From JAVJSU01 sp040219275 (GTDB lineage Bacteria > Chloroflexota > Anaerolineae > Aggregatilineales > Phototrophicaceae): 64,000 nt of DNA. Positions 18,381 through 27,187 of the stretch are shown piece by piece. Under the pieces are notes generated by a model. That model did not search any database and was not told where the DNA came from. It was given only the letters and a program-made list of their open reading frames with translations. Made by a program: the position numbers and the translations under genes. The number at the start of each line of letters is the position of its first letter. The stretch's first letter is position 1. The stretch is taken from NCBI GenBank assembly GCA_040219275.1, contig JAVJSU010000038.1:310001-374000 (forward strand). Reading direction: 5' to 3'.

Positions 18381-21056
18381 TTAACGTAGTTCCAGTGGAC
18401 GGAACTGAGTCGCATTAAAGCCCATTGTTGCGGATAGTGGGGTATTGGTGCCCGGTTGCACGCTAAAGCTATAATCTGTATAGCTACAATCGTTCACGTC
18501 GTCATCATATTCACGATTGAACACCATCAAATAGGTATAGTCAAAGTTATTTGTATCTATGGTGCCATTCTGATTCAGCGGAATGACCGCCGCCTCTACG
18601 CCTTTAATGCCAATTGCATACATTTCCAGCAAGGTATTCGGCGCATTGAGCGTAATATCATACACACCACCCGGCGCACTGAACTGGAAGTAATTTGCGG
18701 CTAATTCCTGAACACCATTGCCGGTAAACGTCCAATCCCCTGTCCCATCAACGACTTGCTCCAACCAGACAGTCGTCTCCTCAAATTTGTAGACGAACGC
18801 ATAATCGCGCACGAGATTGTTAATTTGATAACGGGCAACCATATTCGGCACTGTATCATCAAAGACCGCAAGCGTAGTTTCCAGCGGTTCCCAGCCGTCC
18901 GTCAAGGCGATATTGTCCCATAGAATTAATGGTGCGCTAGCGCCATAGTTAGCTTGCAAGAATTCAAGGAACAGCCAGGTCCCATACACCGAGCCACCGG
19001 TGATATTCGCATCCCCTTGTGCGCCAAAACAGATTTCCGGGTAGGTGAAGACATCCTCAACATAAATGGTGGCTTCTTCCTGCGTCGGGAACGTTACGGT
19101 TTCCATCCAACTGGCGCTGGATTCGTAATACCATTGGAAGTCTGCGTAATCATAGCCGTATTGCACGATATGATGGAACTCATGCGCGGCGGTGGCACGC
19201 ATCGCCTGAATCGGGTCATCATAATCGCTATAGTCGTTATCAAGCATGAGATAGGCAGGACGAGAGAATTGCTCAAGCACCGCCGTGTTTGGATTATCCC
19301 CTGCTGGCGATGAACTAGACGCATAGCCGTAAGCATCTGTGATGTTGGTCAAATAAACATCATAGCGCCCATCGCCACCTTGAATGGTATCACTTGGCGG
19401 GCGCGCCCAGCCCAATTGACCGACCTGAATCGCCAGCACTTCTTCAACCGTATCGGCAACAGCCTGCACAAAGTCGATAGTGGTTGCGTCATCCCCTTCG
19501 ACAGTATAGTGAATGCGAAAATTATCCGTATCAAAGGTCAGTTCTGCGCCAGATAGTAGCACCCGCATTGACTGCTGTGCTAGCGCCACTTCCGCCTCAT
19601 CCGCAATATAGATTTCCAGTCGATAGCTCCCCGGTGAGCCGGGATAATTGGTGACGACAACGCTATATTGACCGGCTGTAACGGCGGTGAACCCGACCTG
19701 AGAATCCAGCGTTTGATAATCACCACGATTATCATTAGAAATAATCTCTGTGCCAAACGGATCGCGCACAAGGAGCAAGGTATCCATAGCGCCATCCGTC
19801 TCATAAGCCGCCACGACCAGCCCTTGACCCACTTCTAAGGTGACGGAGTAAACATCTTCATCTTTGTCGGTCACAATGGTACCGCTAAATTGTTGATCTG
19901 GACCGCGACTCGGTGTGGTGTTGATGGTTGGCGCTGTGCCGCTTGACCCCACCAGATTTTGCGCGTTCTCAGCGGTAATAAAGGTCACAGTAAGTTGATA
20001 ATCACCACTAGATTCCGGATAATTGGACATTACAATCGTGTATTCACCGCTAACTTCTGCAACGAAAACAATCCGTGAATTGATGTCTATTCCAGGATCA
20101 CGGTCATCGTTACGGGCAACTTCCTCACCATCAGGACCGTCCAGGAAGATATAGGGATCAAGCGTGCTACCCTCGGTGGCATCTGCTGAAATCACCACAC
20201 CCTGTCCGGCATCTAAGGTGATCGTATACAGGTCAGCCGGCACATCGTCATTCATAAACCCGCTGTATATCAGGTCAGGTTCCAGATCAACCGCAGGTAT
20301 CTCCGCATTTCCGTTGGCTTGCGCCGCAGTTACATACTGAATCGTCAATTCATAGATACCGATAGTACGGGGATAATTGCTGACTACAACCGTGTAGGTA
20401 TCTGTCTGTTCCGCCACGAACGTGATCTGAGAATTGGTGGTTGTAGGATATTCATAATCATCATTCTCGGCAATTTGATTACCCGCGCCATTTTCTAAAC
20501 TGAGGGTTGTATCAAGGTTACTTCCAGACGGTGCAATTGCGGTGATAATCACGCCATCTCCGGCACCTAGCGCGATGTCGTAGCGATCTTCGTCTTTGTC
20601 GCTGAGGATGTCTCCCGTATAGAATTCGTCGTCACCCTGAGCCTGTTGCGTCCCCGTGTTACGGTCATCAACGACAGGTGCACCCCCGCTGACCTCAATT
20701 GTCATCACATAATCGCCACTCGTCCCGCTGATATTGGACATAATCGCTTGATAGGTGCCGGACTCTCCAGCAACATGATTAATTTCCGCGCTCAGTGTCG
20801 TTGTATCACGATCATCATTCACATCGACAGTTATGCCTGTTGGATCCTGCAAGCCGATTAGCGGATCAAGGTTGCCGCTGGTGGCATCTGCGGTAATGCG
20901 GATATTTTGCCCCGCCTCTACATCAAATGGATAATAATTATCATCAACATCATCGCCCATATACCCGGTATAGGTCTGTACCTGAGCCAGCACATTACCT
21001 GCCAATACACCTAAACATAACAAAACACCCATAAGGACTTTGCTACGGGAACGCAT
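18381..21056 (-). CDS. Secreted PPC-repeat protein with metalloprotease-like domain
   Basis: An 891-residue exported protein. The ATG at 21056 has AGGAGA 8 bases upstream and leads directly into a signal peptide (MRSRSKVLMGVLLCLGVLAG, cleavage near NVLAQ); the longer frame from 21140 would bury this signal. Residues 30-480 hold four repeats of the bacterial pre-peptidase C-terminal (PPC) beta-sandwich type, with recurring DEDxY and YTVVVSNYP strands. The rest resembles MXAN_6640-type putative metalloproteases, with TAAHEFHHIVQYGYD (HExxH, about 624-628) followed by ESSASWME, a likely third-ligand region. Catalytic activity is likely but not proven. It would act outside the cell or at its surface. 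Confidence 0.85.
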   Translation of the reverse strand: MRSRSKVLMGVLLCLGVLAGNVLAQVQTYTGYMGDDVDDNYYPFDVEAGQNIRITADATSGNLDPLIGLQDPTGITVDVNDDRDTTTLSAEINHVAGESGTYQAIMSNISGTSGDYVMTIEVSGGAPVVDDRNTGTQQAQGDDEFYTGDILSDKDEDRYDIALGAGDGVIITAIAPSGSNLDTTLSLENGAGNQIAENDDYEYPTTTNSQITFVAEQTDTYTVVVSNYPRTIGIYELTIQYVTAAQANGNAEIPAVDLEPDLIYSGFMNDDVPADLYTITLDAGQGVVISADATEGSTLDPYIFLDGPDGEEVARNDDRDPGIDINSRIVFVAEVSGEYTIVMSNYPESSGDYQLTVTFITAENAQNLVGSSGTAPTINTTPSRGPDQQFSGTIVTDKDEDVYSVTLEVGQGLVVAAYETDGAMDTLLLVRDPFGTEIISNDNRGDYQTLDSQVGFTAVTAGQYSVVVTNYPGSPGSYRLEIYIADEAEVALAQQSMRVLLSGAELTFDTDNFRIHYTVEGDDATTIDFVQAVADTVEEVLAIQVGQLGWARPPSDTIQGGDGRYDVYLTNITDAYGYASSSSPAGDNPNTAVLEQFSRPAYLMLDNDYSDYDDPIQAMRATAAHEFHHIVQYGYDYADFQWYYESSASWMETVTFPTQEEATIYVEDVFTYPEICFGAQGDANITGGSVYGTWLFLEFLQANYGASAPLILWDNIALTDGWEPLETTLAVFDDTVPNMVARYQINNLVRDYAFVYKFEETTVWLEQVVDGTGDWTFTGNGVQELAANYFQFSAPGGVYDITLNAPNTLLEMYAIGIKGVEAAVIPLNQNGTIDTNNFDYTYLMVFNREYDDDVNDCSYTDYSFSVQPGTNTPLSATMGFNATQFRPLELR

Positions 21057-21319
21057 TCTATTTCTCCTGGTTCGCATCATAAATGGACTCATCCTAAAAA
21101 CTAGTCGCCACTCATCAGTATCGTAGCAAAGTGCATTCATGGCAATGCACCTTAATACTCACTAATTTTTGTGAAAACTATACAGACATCATTGAGGTGT
21201 TACAGGAATTTTACTTAATTGGTGAAGTTGTAACGTCATAAACACTGACATTTATTAAAAAGTTTGTTATAAATAGATAAATTGAGTTCCAAACAGAAAC
21301 ACATAAGGTTGAGTGCGCC

Positions 21320-22282
21320 ATGGTAGGTATTGTTCCGCCACAAATAGAGAGTGAACCCACGCCCGATTTTAATGATAAATGTTTACGCGTTGTGCAGGAC
21401 TGGGAAGCGGCTCATCTGCCACTTCGCACTGCGATTGACACACTTCAAAGTTATTTGCAGGAAGCACTCGACGATGGGCATTTTGCGAATCAGGCACGCT
21501 CACATCACATTATGGGATACATCCAGCATTATGGCGGCAACCTCACCACCAGCATTCATCATTACGATCAGGCGCATCGCCTCTATATGCGTGTGGGCAA
21601 TAGCAAACGCGCCTGCACGATTGACCTGAATCAAGGTGAGAATTATCGTTTTAAGGGTGATTTTAACCGTGCCCGTCGCCTCTATCAAAAAGCCTATGAA
21701 GGCGCGGAGTCAGTCGGCGATCTTGTTATCCAGACGATGGCGATTGGTAATGAAGGTCTGGCATTAATCGCGCTCGAAAAATGGGACAAAGCCTTAGACG
21801 CACTCATTGAAGGCTGTACCCTGTGTGAACAATGGACGGAACAAAACGCACGTCAGGCGAGTACCCAATGTGAGTTATATCAGGGACTAGCCGTCGTTTA
21901 TATGGCACAAAATCGGCTGGACGACGCGTGGGACATTGCCCTGCAAGCCCTCGCCATTGCCCGCAACACTTCACAACCGATGGATTACGGCTTTGCGAAC
22001 CGCATTATCGGCGAAGTCGTGACCAAAATGGGCAACTCACCGCATGAAGACTATCCATCCGACCCGGATCATTACTTCCGCAAGGCACTCGGCGCGTTCC
22101 GTGAATTACATGCAGAAGCCGAACTCGCCCGTACCATGTTCGCGCAGGCACGTAGCCTCGCCGCACGCGGTAGACGGACATCAGCGGCGCGTAAACTTCA
22201 GCAGGTGATGATTATCTTCACACAGTTGGGGATGCTCGATGATGCCGCCCGTGCCGCAGAAGCCCAACTCGCCGTGATCTAA
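21320..22282 (+). CDS. TPR-repeat protein
   Basis: A 320-residue soluble protein made almost wholly of tetratricopeptide-like helix pairs, for example SKRACTIDLNQGENYRFKGD and LAVVYMAQNRLDDAWDIALQALAIA. There is no signal peptide and no enzymatic domain. It resembles the TPR half of SARP/MalT-type regulators, such as the one at 1144-4650, without their DNA-binding or ATPase parts. It is probably a protein-interaction scaffold. The ATG at 21320 has AAGG 11 bases upstream, a weak site, but no better start is visible. Partners are unknown. Confidence 0.78.
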   Translation: MVGIVPPQIESEPTPDFNDKCLRVVQDWEAAHLPLRTAIDTLQSYLQEALDDGHFANQARSHHIMGYIQHYGGNLTTSIHHYDQAHRLYMRVGNSKRACTIDLNQGENYRFKGDFNRARRLYQKAYEGAESVGDLVIQTMAIGNEGLALIALEKWDKALDALIEGCTLCEQWTEQNARQASTQCELYQGLAVVYMAQNRLDDAWDIALQALAIARNTSQPMDYGFANRIIGEVVTKMGNSPHEDYPSDPDHYFRKALGAFRELHAEAELARTMFAQARSLAARGRRTSAARKLQQVMIIFTQLGMLDDAARAAEAQLAVI

Positions 22283-22322
22283 AGCGACGCGTTAAAAGTA
22301 ATGAGCAATGCGTAGAAAATTG

Positions 22323-22349
22323 TAGGGCGCGATCTGTTAGGTCGCCCTA
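22323..22349. repeat. REP-like intergenic hairpin
   Basis: TAGGGCG and CGCCCTA form a perfect 7-bp stem around a 13-base loop, 40 bases after the TPR gene and without a following T run. It resembles the short palindromic GTAGGGGCG...CGCCCCTAC elements common in some bacterial intergenic regions. Only one copy is in the window, so its repeat nature is inferred. Confidence 0.35.
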
Positions 22350-22397
22350 GATAAAGAGTGAATTTCTGGACGGTGTGGATAATCGCACTGTCTTTTT

Positions 22398-23282
22398 TTA
22401 CACCACATTCAGCAGAACGAACACAACCAGCGCGCCGAGCACTGCCGCACCGAGCGCGATAAAGAGCGTTTCCATGCGGTCATTCCCTTGCGCGACTGGT
22501 CTTTCATGCTGACTCAAAATAACGGCGGCGGCGGTGGGTGTTCCGGCGCTCACATCTGCCACCCGATCCGCGAAGAAGACGTTTTGCTCATGTCCGAGCG
22601 CGGTCAGCACCGGAATCGCCGAGCGACAAATCGCTTCGACAATCTGAATATCGTTGAAAATCGCCAATTCCGACGGTCTGCCACCGCCCCGCGTAAGCAC
22701 AATCACATCGGCACTTTTTTCGCTGTTGATCCGCTTGATCGTCCGTGCGATCTGCTCCGGCGCAAATTCACCCGCGATAGGGGTATGCTGTAAGGTGATT
22801 TTGCCCGCGCCGTGATAATTATTGTGAAAATCGAAATTGGCTTCGCTCTGTTTGCTGGTGACAAGCGCGATCTGATTGATGACTTGCGGGAGGGCTTTTT
22901 TGGTCGGCGGATACAAGCCCAATTTACGCAATTGTTCTTCTAGCGGCGTGGTATCTATCCCATGTGCATCCACCACGCGCATCTGCTCCACCATGATTTG
23001 CACGGTCAGGCGCTTATCATATACGCCGATTTTGCCGTAAACCTCCACCTCCATGCCGGATTTTGGCTCAACGGCGATGTTTCCGCGCTGTTTTTGATGC
23101 ACCATGCACTCAATTTCGTAGCCATCGTCAGCTAGTTTGAAGTACATATGCCCTAACCGTGATTCAGACAGCCCATTTATGACCCCGCCCGCCCAGAATG
23201 GCTCATCGGCGGATTCACGCTCCACGATATTACGGACGCGACGATTGACTTCCTCGATCTGATAAATGGTTTCGGCTGGCAT
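22398..23282 (-). CDS. Exonuclease VII large-subunit-like protein, shortened and membrane-anchored
   Basis: A 294-residue XseA homologue. The ATG at 23282 has GGGGGA about 8 bases upstream. An OB-fold domain (about 10-100) is followed by the XseA catalytic domain (about 110-265) with VTSKQSEANFDF, VLTRGGGRPSELAIFND and GTPTAAAVILSQ. Two features depart from the family. The long C-terminal coiled coil that recruits XseB is missing and replaced by a membrane helix (METLFIALGAAVLGALVVFV) at the very end. And the normally conserved GHExD motif reads GHEQN, changing the aspartate that is important for catalysis in the E. coli enzyme to Asn. No xseB is adjacent. It may be a divergent or inactive membrane-tethered DNA-binding relative rather than ordinary exonuclease VII. 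Confidence 0.82.
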   Translation of the reverse strand: MPAETIYQIEEVNRRVRNIVERESADEPFWAGGVINGLSESRLGHMYFKLADDGYEIECMVHQKQRGNIAVEPKSGMEVEVYGKIGVYDKRLTVQIMVEQMRVVDAHGIDTTPLEEQLRKLGLYPPTKKALPQVINQIALVTSKQSEANFDFHNNYHGAGKITLQHTPIAGEFAPEQIARTIKRINSEKSADVIVLTRGGGRPSELAIFNDIQIVEAICRSAIPVLTALGHEQNVFFADRVADVSAGTPTAAAVILSQHERPVAQGNDRMETLFIALGAAVLGALVVFVLLNVV

Positions 23283-23423
23283 GTATATTTCCCCCGTCTG
23301 ATGTGACACTTATTATACGCAAAAAACGACCATTCGCCTGAATCGTATCTTGACGATCACGGTTCACTGGAACGTCAATTACGCGTATAATCCGAATCGT
23401 TATTGTTATACGATCGAATTCGG

Positions 23424-24566
23424 ATGCTAATGAAATTTTCTCGGTTTGATGTGGTGATCTGGTCAATTTTAGCGGTGCTGGTGGCGGGCGTGGTTATGAT
23501 GGTGCTCGTCGGGCAACCTGCCGAAGCGGGTCTGCGTGTGGTATTCGTCATGCCGGATGAAAACGGCGTAAACAATCTGTGGCTGATTGATCCGCAAAAT
23601 TCAGACGCGCCGGAGCAACTGACCTTCGTGACGACCACCATCCACGATTACAGTGTCAGCACAGATGGCAACTTCATCGCGTATGCGGAGCGAATCGCCG
23701 ATGCACCCAATCGAAACGCAGAAATCAAATTGCTCAATATGCGAACACGCACATCACAACAACTAACGAATTGCGTCGCCGAAGATGCAGATTGCACCAC
23801 GCCGGTCTTCCGTCCTGATGGGCGCATGATCGCCTATCAGCGGACGGAACTCAACAGCGCGTTGGGTCTGGGTGTGAGTCCCAATCGGGTGTGGTTGCTG
23901 GATATTAATGGCGACACAGTGACCAATACGCCCTTAATCGCGGACTCTCAGGTGCTCGGTTACACGCCAAAATGGTCAGCAGACGGCACAAAACTCGCCT
24001 TTTATGATACCGCGCAGAGTGGCATTTACATCTATGATTTTGCGGCGACCTCAGCAGAAGACTCAGCATTTGCCCTGATCCCGACGAATTATGGTACGGT
24101 TGGCGATTTTTCTCCTGATGGTGAGTTCATGATCTTCCCGGAAATTCAACTCGGTGGTCCATTAGTGAGGGCGACGTTACAAATTGCAGATTTAAATGCC
24201 GGAACGTTCACAACCATTTCTGAAAGCGATCTGGACGATCAAGAAGCGGTGTGGAGTCCTGATGGGCAAACGTTGGCGGTGGCACGGCGCTACATTGATG
24301 ACCGTATCACACGGGGGCATCAACTGTTTCTATATAACGTGAGCGACCAGACCTTCTCGCCACTGATTTATGATGAACGCTATCTCCACAGTTACTTTTC
24401 GTGGAGTCCTGATGGGCGCTATTTGCTGATGAATCGCTTTCAGGTCTTGACCGACGACGGCGAATCGAACAGTCAGGGCACGCTTGAAATCTGGATTTAT
24501 GACTTACAAACGGGTGACTTCAACCAGATCGTCACCAATGGCTATCAACCGCGCTGGCTACCGTGA
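23424..24566 (+). CDS. Membrane-anchored TolB-like (PD40) beta-propeller protein
   Basis: About 380 residues with one N-terminal membrane segment (FDVVIWSILAVLVAGVVMMV) and then a propeller of PD40/WD40-like blades. Recurring SPDGxx and WSPDGRYL motifs at about 40-residue spacing (for example EAVWSPDGQTLAVARR and YFSWSPDGRYLLMNRF) mark the blades. The propeller would lie outside the membrane; its role is unknown, though this fold usually binds proteins or ligands. ATG at 23424 or 23430 is the start; neither has a strong ribosome site. The 3' end overlaps the convergent HxlR gene by 9 bases. Confidence 0.82.
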   Translation: MLMKFSRFDVVIWSILAVLVAGVVMMVLVGQPAEAGLRVVFVMPDENGVNNLWLIDPQNSDAPEQLTFVTTTIHDYSVSTDGNFIAYAERIADAPNRNAEIKLLNMRTRTSQQLTNCVAEDADCTTPVFRPDGRMIAYQRTELNSALGLGVSPNRVWLLDINGDTVTNTPLIADSQVLGYTPKWSADGTKLAFYDTAQSGIYIYDFAATSAEDSAFALIPTNYGTVGDFSPDGEFMIFPEIQLGGPLVRATLQIADLNAGTFTTISESDLDDQEAVWSPDGQTLAVARRYIDDRITRGHQLFLYNVSDQTFSPLIYDERYLHSYFSWSPDGRYLLMNRFQVLTDDGESNSQGTLEIWIYDLQTGDFNQIVTNGYQPRWLP

Positions 24567-24941
24567 TTCGAGAACCCGTTCATTTACCGCTTGCCCTTCA
24601 TTCTGGTTGGGTTTCTGGTTATCGTTCTGGTTCTCATTTGCCCATGCCAGCATACTGAGCAGAATTGGCTCTAAACTTCTACCCCGTCCCGTTAGTGAAT
24701 ATTCCACTTTAGGCGGAATTTGCGGGTAAATCTCCCGATACACAATCCCATCCTCTTCAAGTTCACGCAAATGTTTGGTAAGCATCCGCCGTGACGCATC
24801 CGGGATGAGCCGTTGCAACTGGCTGATTCGCTTTGGATTATCGAGCAAGAAATAAATGATGAGCGGTTTCCACTTCCCGCCGATAACATTCAATGTATAT
24901 TCAATCGGGCAATAACTGGTCGCTTCATGTGTCGATGCCAT
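24558..24941 (-). CDS. HxlR-family transcriptional regulator
   Basis: A 127-residue winged-helix regulator. The ATG at 24941 has GGAGAG about 10 bases upstream; the longer open frame lacks family similarity in its extra part. The core shows the family pattern CPIEYTLNVIGGKWKPLIIYFLL, RISQLQRLIPDASRRMLTKHLRELEEDGI (recognition helix) and the wing VEYSLTGRGRSLEPIL. A cysteine just before the HTH (SYCPIEY) is conserved in redox- or electrophile-sensing relatives. It is divergent from an NmrA-like oxidoreductase 130 bases away, the usual arrangement for HxlR proteins that control a neighbouring reductase. Confidence 0.9.
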   Translation of the reverse strand: MASTHEATSYCPIEYTLNVIGGKWKPLIIYFLLDNPKRISQLQRLIPDASRRMLTKHLRELEEDGIVYREIYPQIPPKVEYSLTGRGRSLEPILLSMLAWANENQNDNQKPNQNEGQAVNERVLESR

Positions 24942-24967
24942 GTATGGTATTCTCTCCACTTTTATAG

Positions 24968-25019
24968 GTACAAAAATGTGCCTATGTGCCGAAATTGTGC
25001 GTATTGCATGTTTTTGCAC
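24968..25019. promoter_or_regulatory. Candidate HxlR operator in the divergent intergenic region
   Basis: Two 14-base arms, GTACAAAAATGTGC (24968-24981) and GCATGTTTTTGCAC (25006-25019), are inverted copies matching at 11 of 14 positions and separated by 24 bases. They lie midway between the HxlR gene and the oxidoreductase gene, where a dimeric regulator would control both. Confidence 0.4.
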
Positions 25020-25071
25020 AGCATTTGATACTAACCGCTGTTCGTCATTTTTTACAGTAGGAGTATATCTA

Positions 25072-25980
25072 ATGGAAGCAATACAAAAGCGTGTCGTGGT
25101 TCATGGAGGAACGGGTGTACAGGGTCGTCCAATTGCCGAAGGATTCTTAAAAGCAGGATTCTCCACGCGTGTCATTACCCGTGACCCGGAGAAAGCACAG
25201 AGTCTGAAAGACGCAGGGGCAGAAATTGTTCAGGCAGATTTAGGCGATGTGACCAGCCTGGAAAAAGCCTATGCAGATGTAGATGTTCTGGCATTACTGA
25301 TTCCGTTTTTCGTCACCCCTCCCGGCGACCCGATGACGTATATGAACAATGCCATGACTGCCGCCAAATCTGCCGGTATCAAGCAGATTATCTGGAATAC
25401 GGGAGGTTCCTTGCTTGATGACCTCATCGGAAACGCCAGTGTTGATTTCCGTTATCATTTATTTGCGATGCTTAAAGCCAGTGGCATTCCCTATACCGTA
25501 TTCGCCCCACCCGCCTATATGGAGAATCTCGCAGGTCCATGGACAGCATCCGCGATTAGTGGGGAGGATGTGCTCGCCTATCCCATTCTGGACGGGGATG
25601 CCATCGGCTGGATAACCGTTCATGATGTAGCCAAGCTGGTGGTTTCTGCGGCTCAAAATGGAGTCACTAGCCAAGAGATTTTCCGTGTAAATGGTCCTGA
25701 TGCGCTGACCGGAGAACAGATGGCGGCACATTTTACGAACGCGCTGGGGCGGACAATTACCTATCGTGCGCTAACACCGGACGAATTCGGTCAACAACTG
25801 GGTATGTTTTTTGGGGAGACAGAAGGTAAAGGCATCGCCGAAAACTATCGTTTTGTTCAAGCAAATCATGATCTGCTGATGAACTATCAGGACATGACAC
25901 CGATCTTGAATACCTTTCCTGTAACGCTCACCTCACTTGAAGGTTGGGTGCGTCAGAATGCACCCCTATTTAACGGGTAA
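25072..25980 (+). CDS. NmrA-like NAD(P)-binding oxidoreductase
   Basis: A 302-residue atypical short-chain dehydrogenase. The ATG at 25072 has TAGGAG about 9 bases upstream, and the Rossmann start RVVVHGGTGVQGRPIAEGFL follows at once, so the longer frame from 24940 is not real. The nucleotide-binding GGTGxxG motif is near residue 12, then VITRDPEKAQSLKDAGAEIVQADLGD, as in NmrA and quinone oxidoreductase 2-type proteins. There is no classical YxxxK pair. Such proteins act as NADPH sensors or reduce quinones and electrophiles. The divergent HxlR regulator suggests induction by a reactive compound. Confidence 0.88.
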   Translation: MEAIQKRVVVHGGTGVQGRPIAEGFLKAGFSTRVITRDPEKAQSLKDAGAEIVQADLGDVTSLEKAYADVDVLALLIPFFVTPPGDPMTYMNNAMTAAKSAGIKQIIWNTGGSLLDDLIGNASVDFRYHLFAMLKASGIPYTVFAPPAYMENLAGPWTASAISGEDVLAYPILDGDAIGWITVHDVAKLVVSAAQNGVTSQEIFRVNGPDALTGEQMAAHFTNALGRTITYRALTPDEFGQQLGMFFGETEGKGIAENYRFVQANHDLLMNYQDMTPILNTFPVTLTSLEGWVRQNAPLFNG

Positions 25981-26122
25981 GCGTCCGTTATCTTGTATAG
26001 TCAGTGGCGGGGTGAATGCTTAACCCTGCCACCGACGCTTAATCATTGTTGCCATTGCCGTTTCCACGCCCGTTACCTTACTTTTCGGACATGATTCTGG
26101 CAAAGTATATGCCGTGAAATAA

Positions 26123-27187
26123 CTAACTCCCTCTACTACCCCGACCTCGACCACTACCGCGATTGCTCCCACCCTGACCGGGCGCATTGCCACTGTTACC
26201 GGGGGCGGTTGCACCCTCGCAACGGGCACGCCACCCATTAGCAGGTGCCCATGCAGGCGGCGGATTGTTGCAGGAATTATCATCGCGCCACACTTCACCT
26301 GTATCGGCGTTGATCTGGACTGTATCGCCAACCGACACGATGATCGTCGGCGTGATGCGTATAATCGAAGATCGAATATCTTCTGTATTCGTTATAATTT
26401 CCATCGTGCCATCAATACGGATGACATCGCCGACCTGAATAATCGTCAAAATCGGATCATTCGGGTCAACTTCAATCTCAAAATCGTAGATAATCAAAAT
26501 ATTCCCGACAATCTCCTGAACCGCACCTTCGATGATTAAGGTGATGGGCAGTGCTGATGGTTCGGGTGTTTCCGTTGCTGTTGGTGGTTGCGTCAGCGTT
26601 GCCGTCGCCGTTGGGCTTTCTGTCGTCGTAGGTTCAGGTGTAGATTCTTCCGTAATCTCCGGCGCAACTTGAAGCGTCGCCGCCGCTGTGTGAGTCGCTG
26701 TTGGTTCATCGGTTGGCGTATCTGACAGGATCAATTCGGCTCCCGGTGTCGCCTCTGTGGTGGCTATTTCATCCGGCGTTGATTCTTCAGTGGCTTCATC
26801 CGTGACAATTACCTCGTGCGTCACATCTGGTGTCGTTTCCGGCACTGTTAAGTCATTAGAAGCGTCATTATTTTGCGTGACAACATAAATACCAATCACG
26901 ATACTGACAATAAGAATCGCCACCACACCGATGATCGTTGTAATGGAAAGTGATGATGCGCTAGAAGCACCAACATTTCCAGCGTTTAAATTCGCCTGAT
27001 TCGCCTTCAAGACCTGATCGCGAATCAACTCAAACCGTGCCGGATCAAGTTCGGGCTTGGGCGCGTTTGAAAGACGAAGCGCCATATCCACCAGCGGATC
27101 ATCCGCGTTTGTCGGTAAATCTGCCCCATCAAACAGACTATCCAGATAATCGGCGAGGGAGTCTGGATCAAAATGATCGTCGCTCAT
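26123..27187 (-). CDS. Probable anti-sigma factor with extracytoplasmic C-terminal module
   Basis: A 354-residue single-pass membrane protein. Its ATG overlaps the stop of the ECF sigma gene (ATGA) and has GGGAGG 6 bases upstream, so the two are translationally coupled. The acidic N-terminal 75 residues would be cytoplasmic and hold the sigma factor. A membrane helix follows (ITTIIGVVAILIVSIVIGIYVV, about 85-106), then a Thr/Glu/Pro-rich linker. An outside domain similar to DUF5666 OB-like folds lies at about 215-300, then VWRDDNSCNNPPPAWAPANGWRARC and a Gly/Ser/Arg tail. I see no HxxxCxxC zinc motif, so it is not a ZAS-type factor. The same C-terminal module ends the secreted protein at 28101-29591. 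Confidence 0.8.
   Translation of the reverse strand: MSDDHFDPDSLADYLDSLFDGADLPTNADDPLVDMALRLSNAPKPELDPARFELIRDQVLKANQANLNAGNVGASSASSLSITTIIGVVAILIVSIVIGIYVVTQNNDASNDLTVPETTPDVTHEVIVTDEATEESTPDEIATTEATPGAELILSDTPTDEPTATHTAAATLQVAPEITEESTPEPTTTESPTATATLTQPPTATETPEPSALPITLIIEGAVQEIVGNILIIYDFEIEVDPNDPILTIIQVGDVIRIDGTMEIITNTEDIRSSIIRITPTIIVSVGDTVQINADTGEVWRDDNSCNNPPPAWAPANGWRARCEGATAPGNSGNAPGQGGSNRGSGRGRGSRGS

Noticed and set aside
24940..25071. Longer N-terminus for the NmrA-like oxidoreductase
   Set aside because: The extra 44 codons cross the divergent promoter region, while TAGGAG and the Rossmann start fit the ATG at 25072.
26011..26041. Hairpin GTGGCGGGGT/ACCCTGCCAC as a terminator between convergent genes
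   Set aside because: The stem is good but neither strand has a following T run, so it was not called as a terminator.
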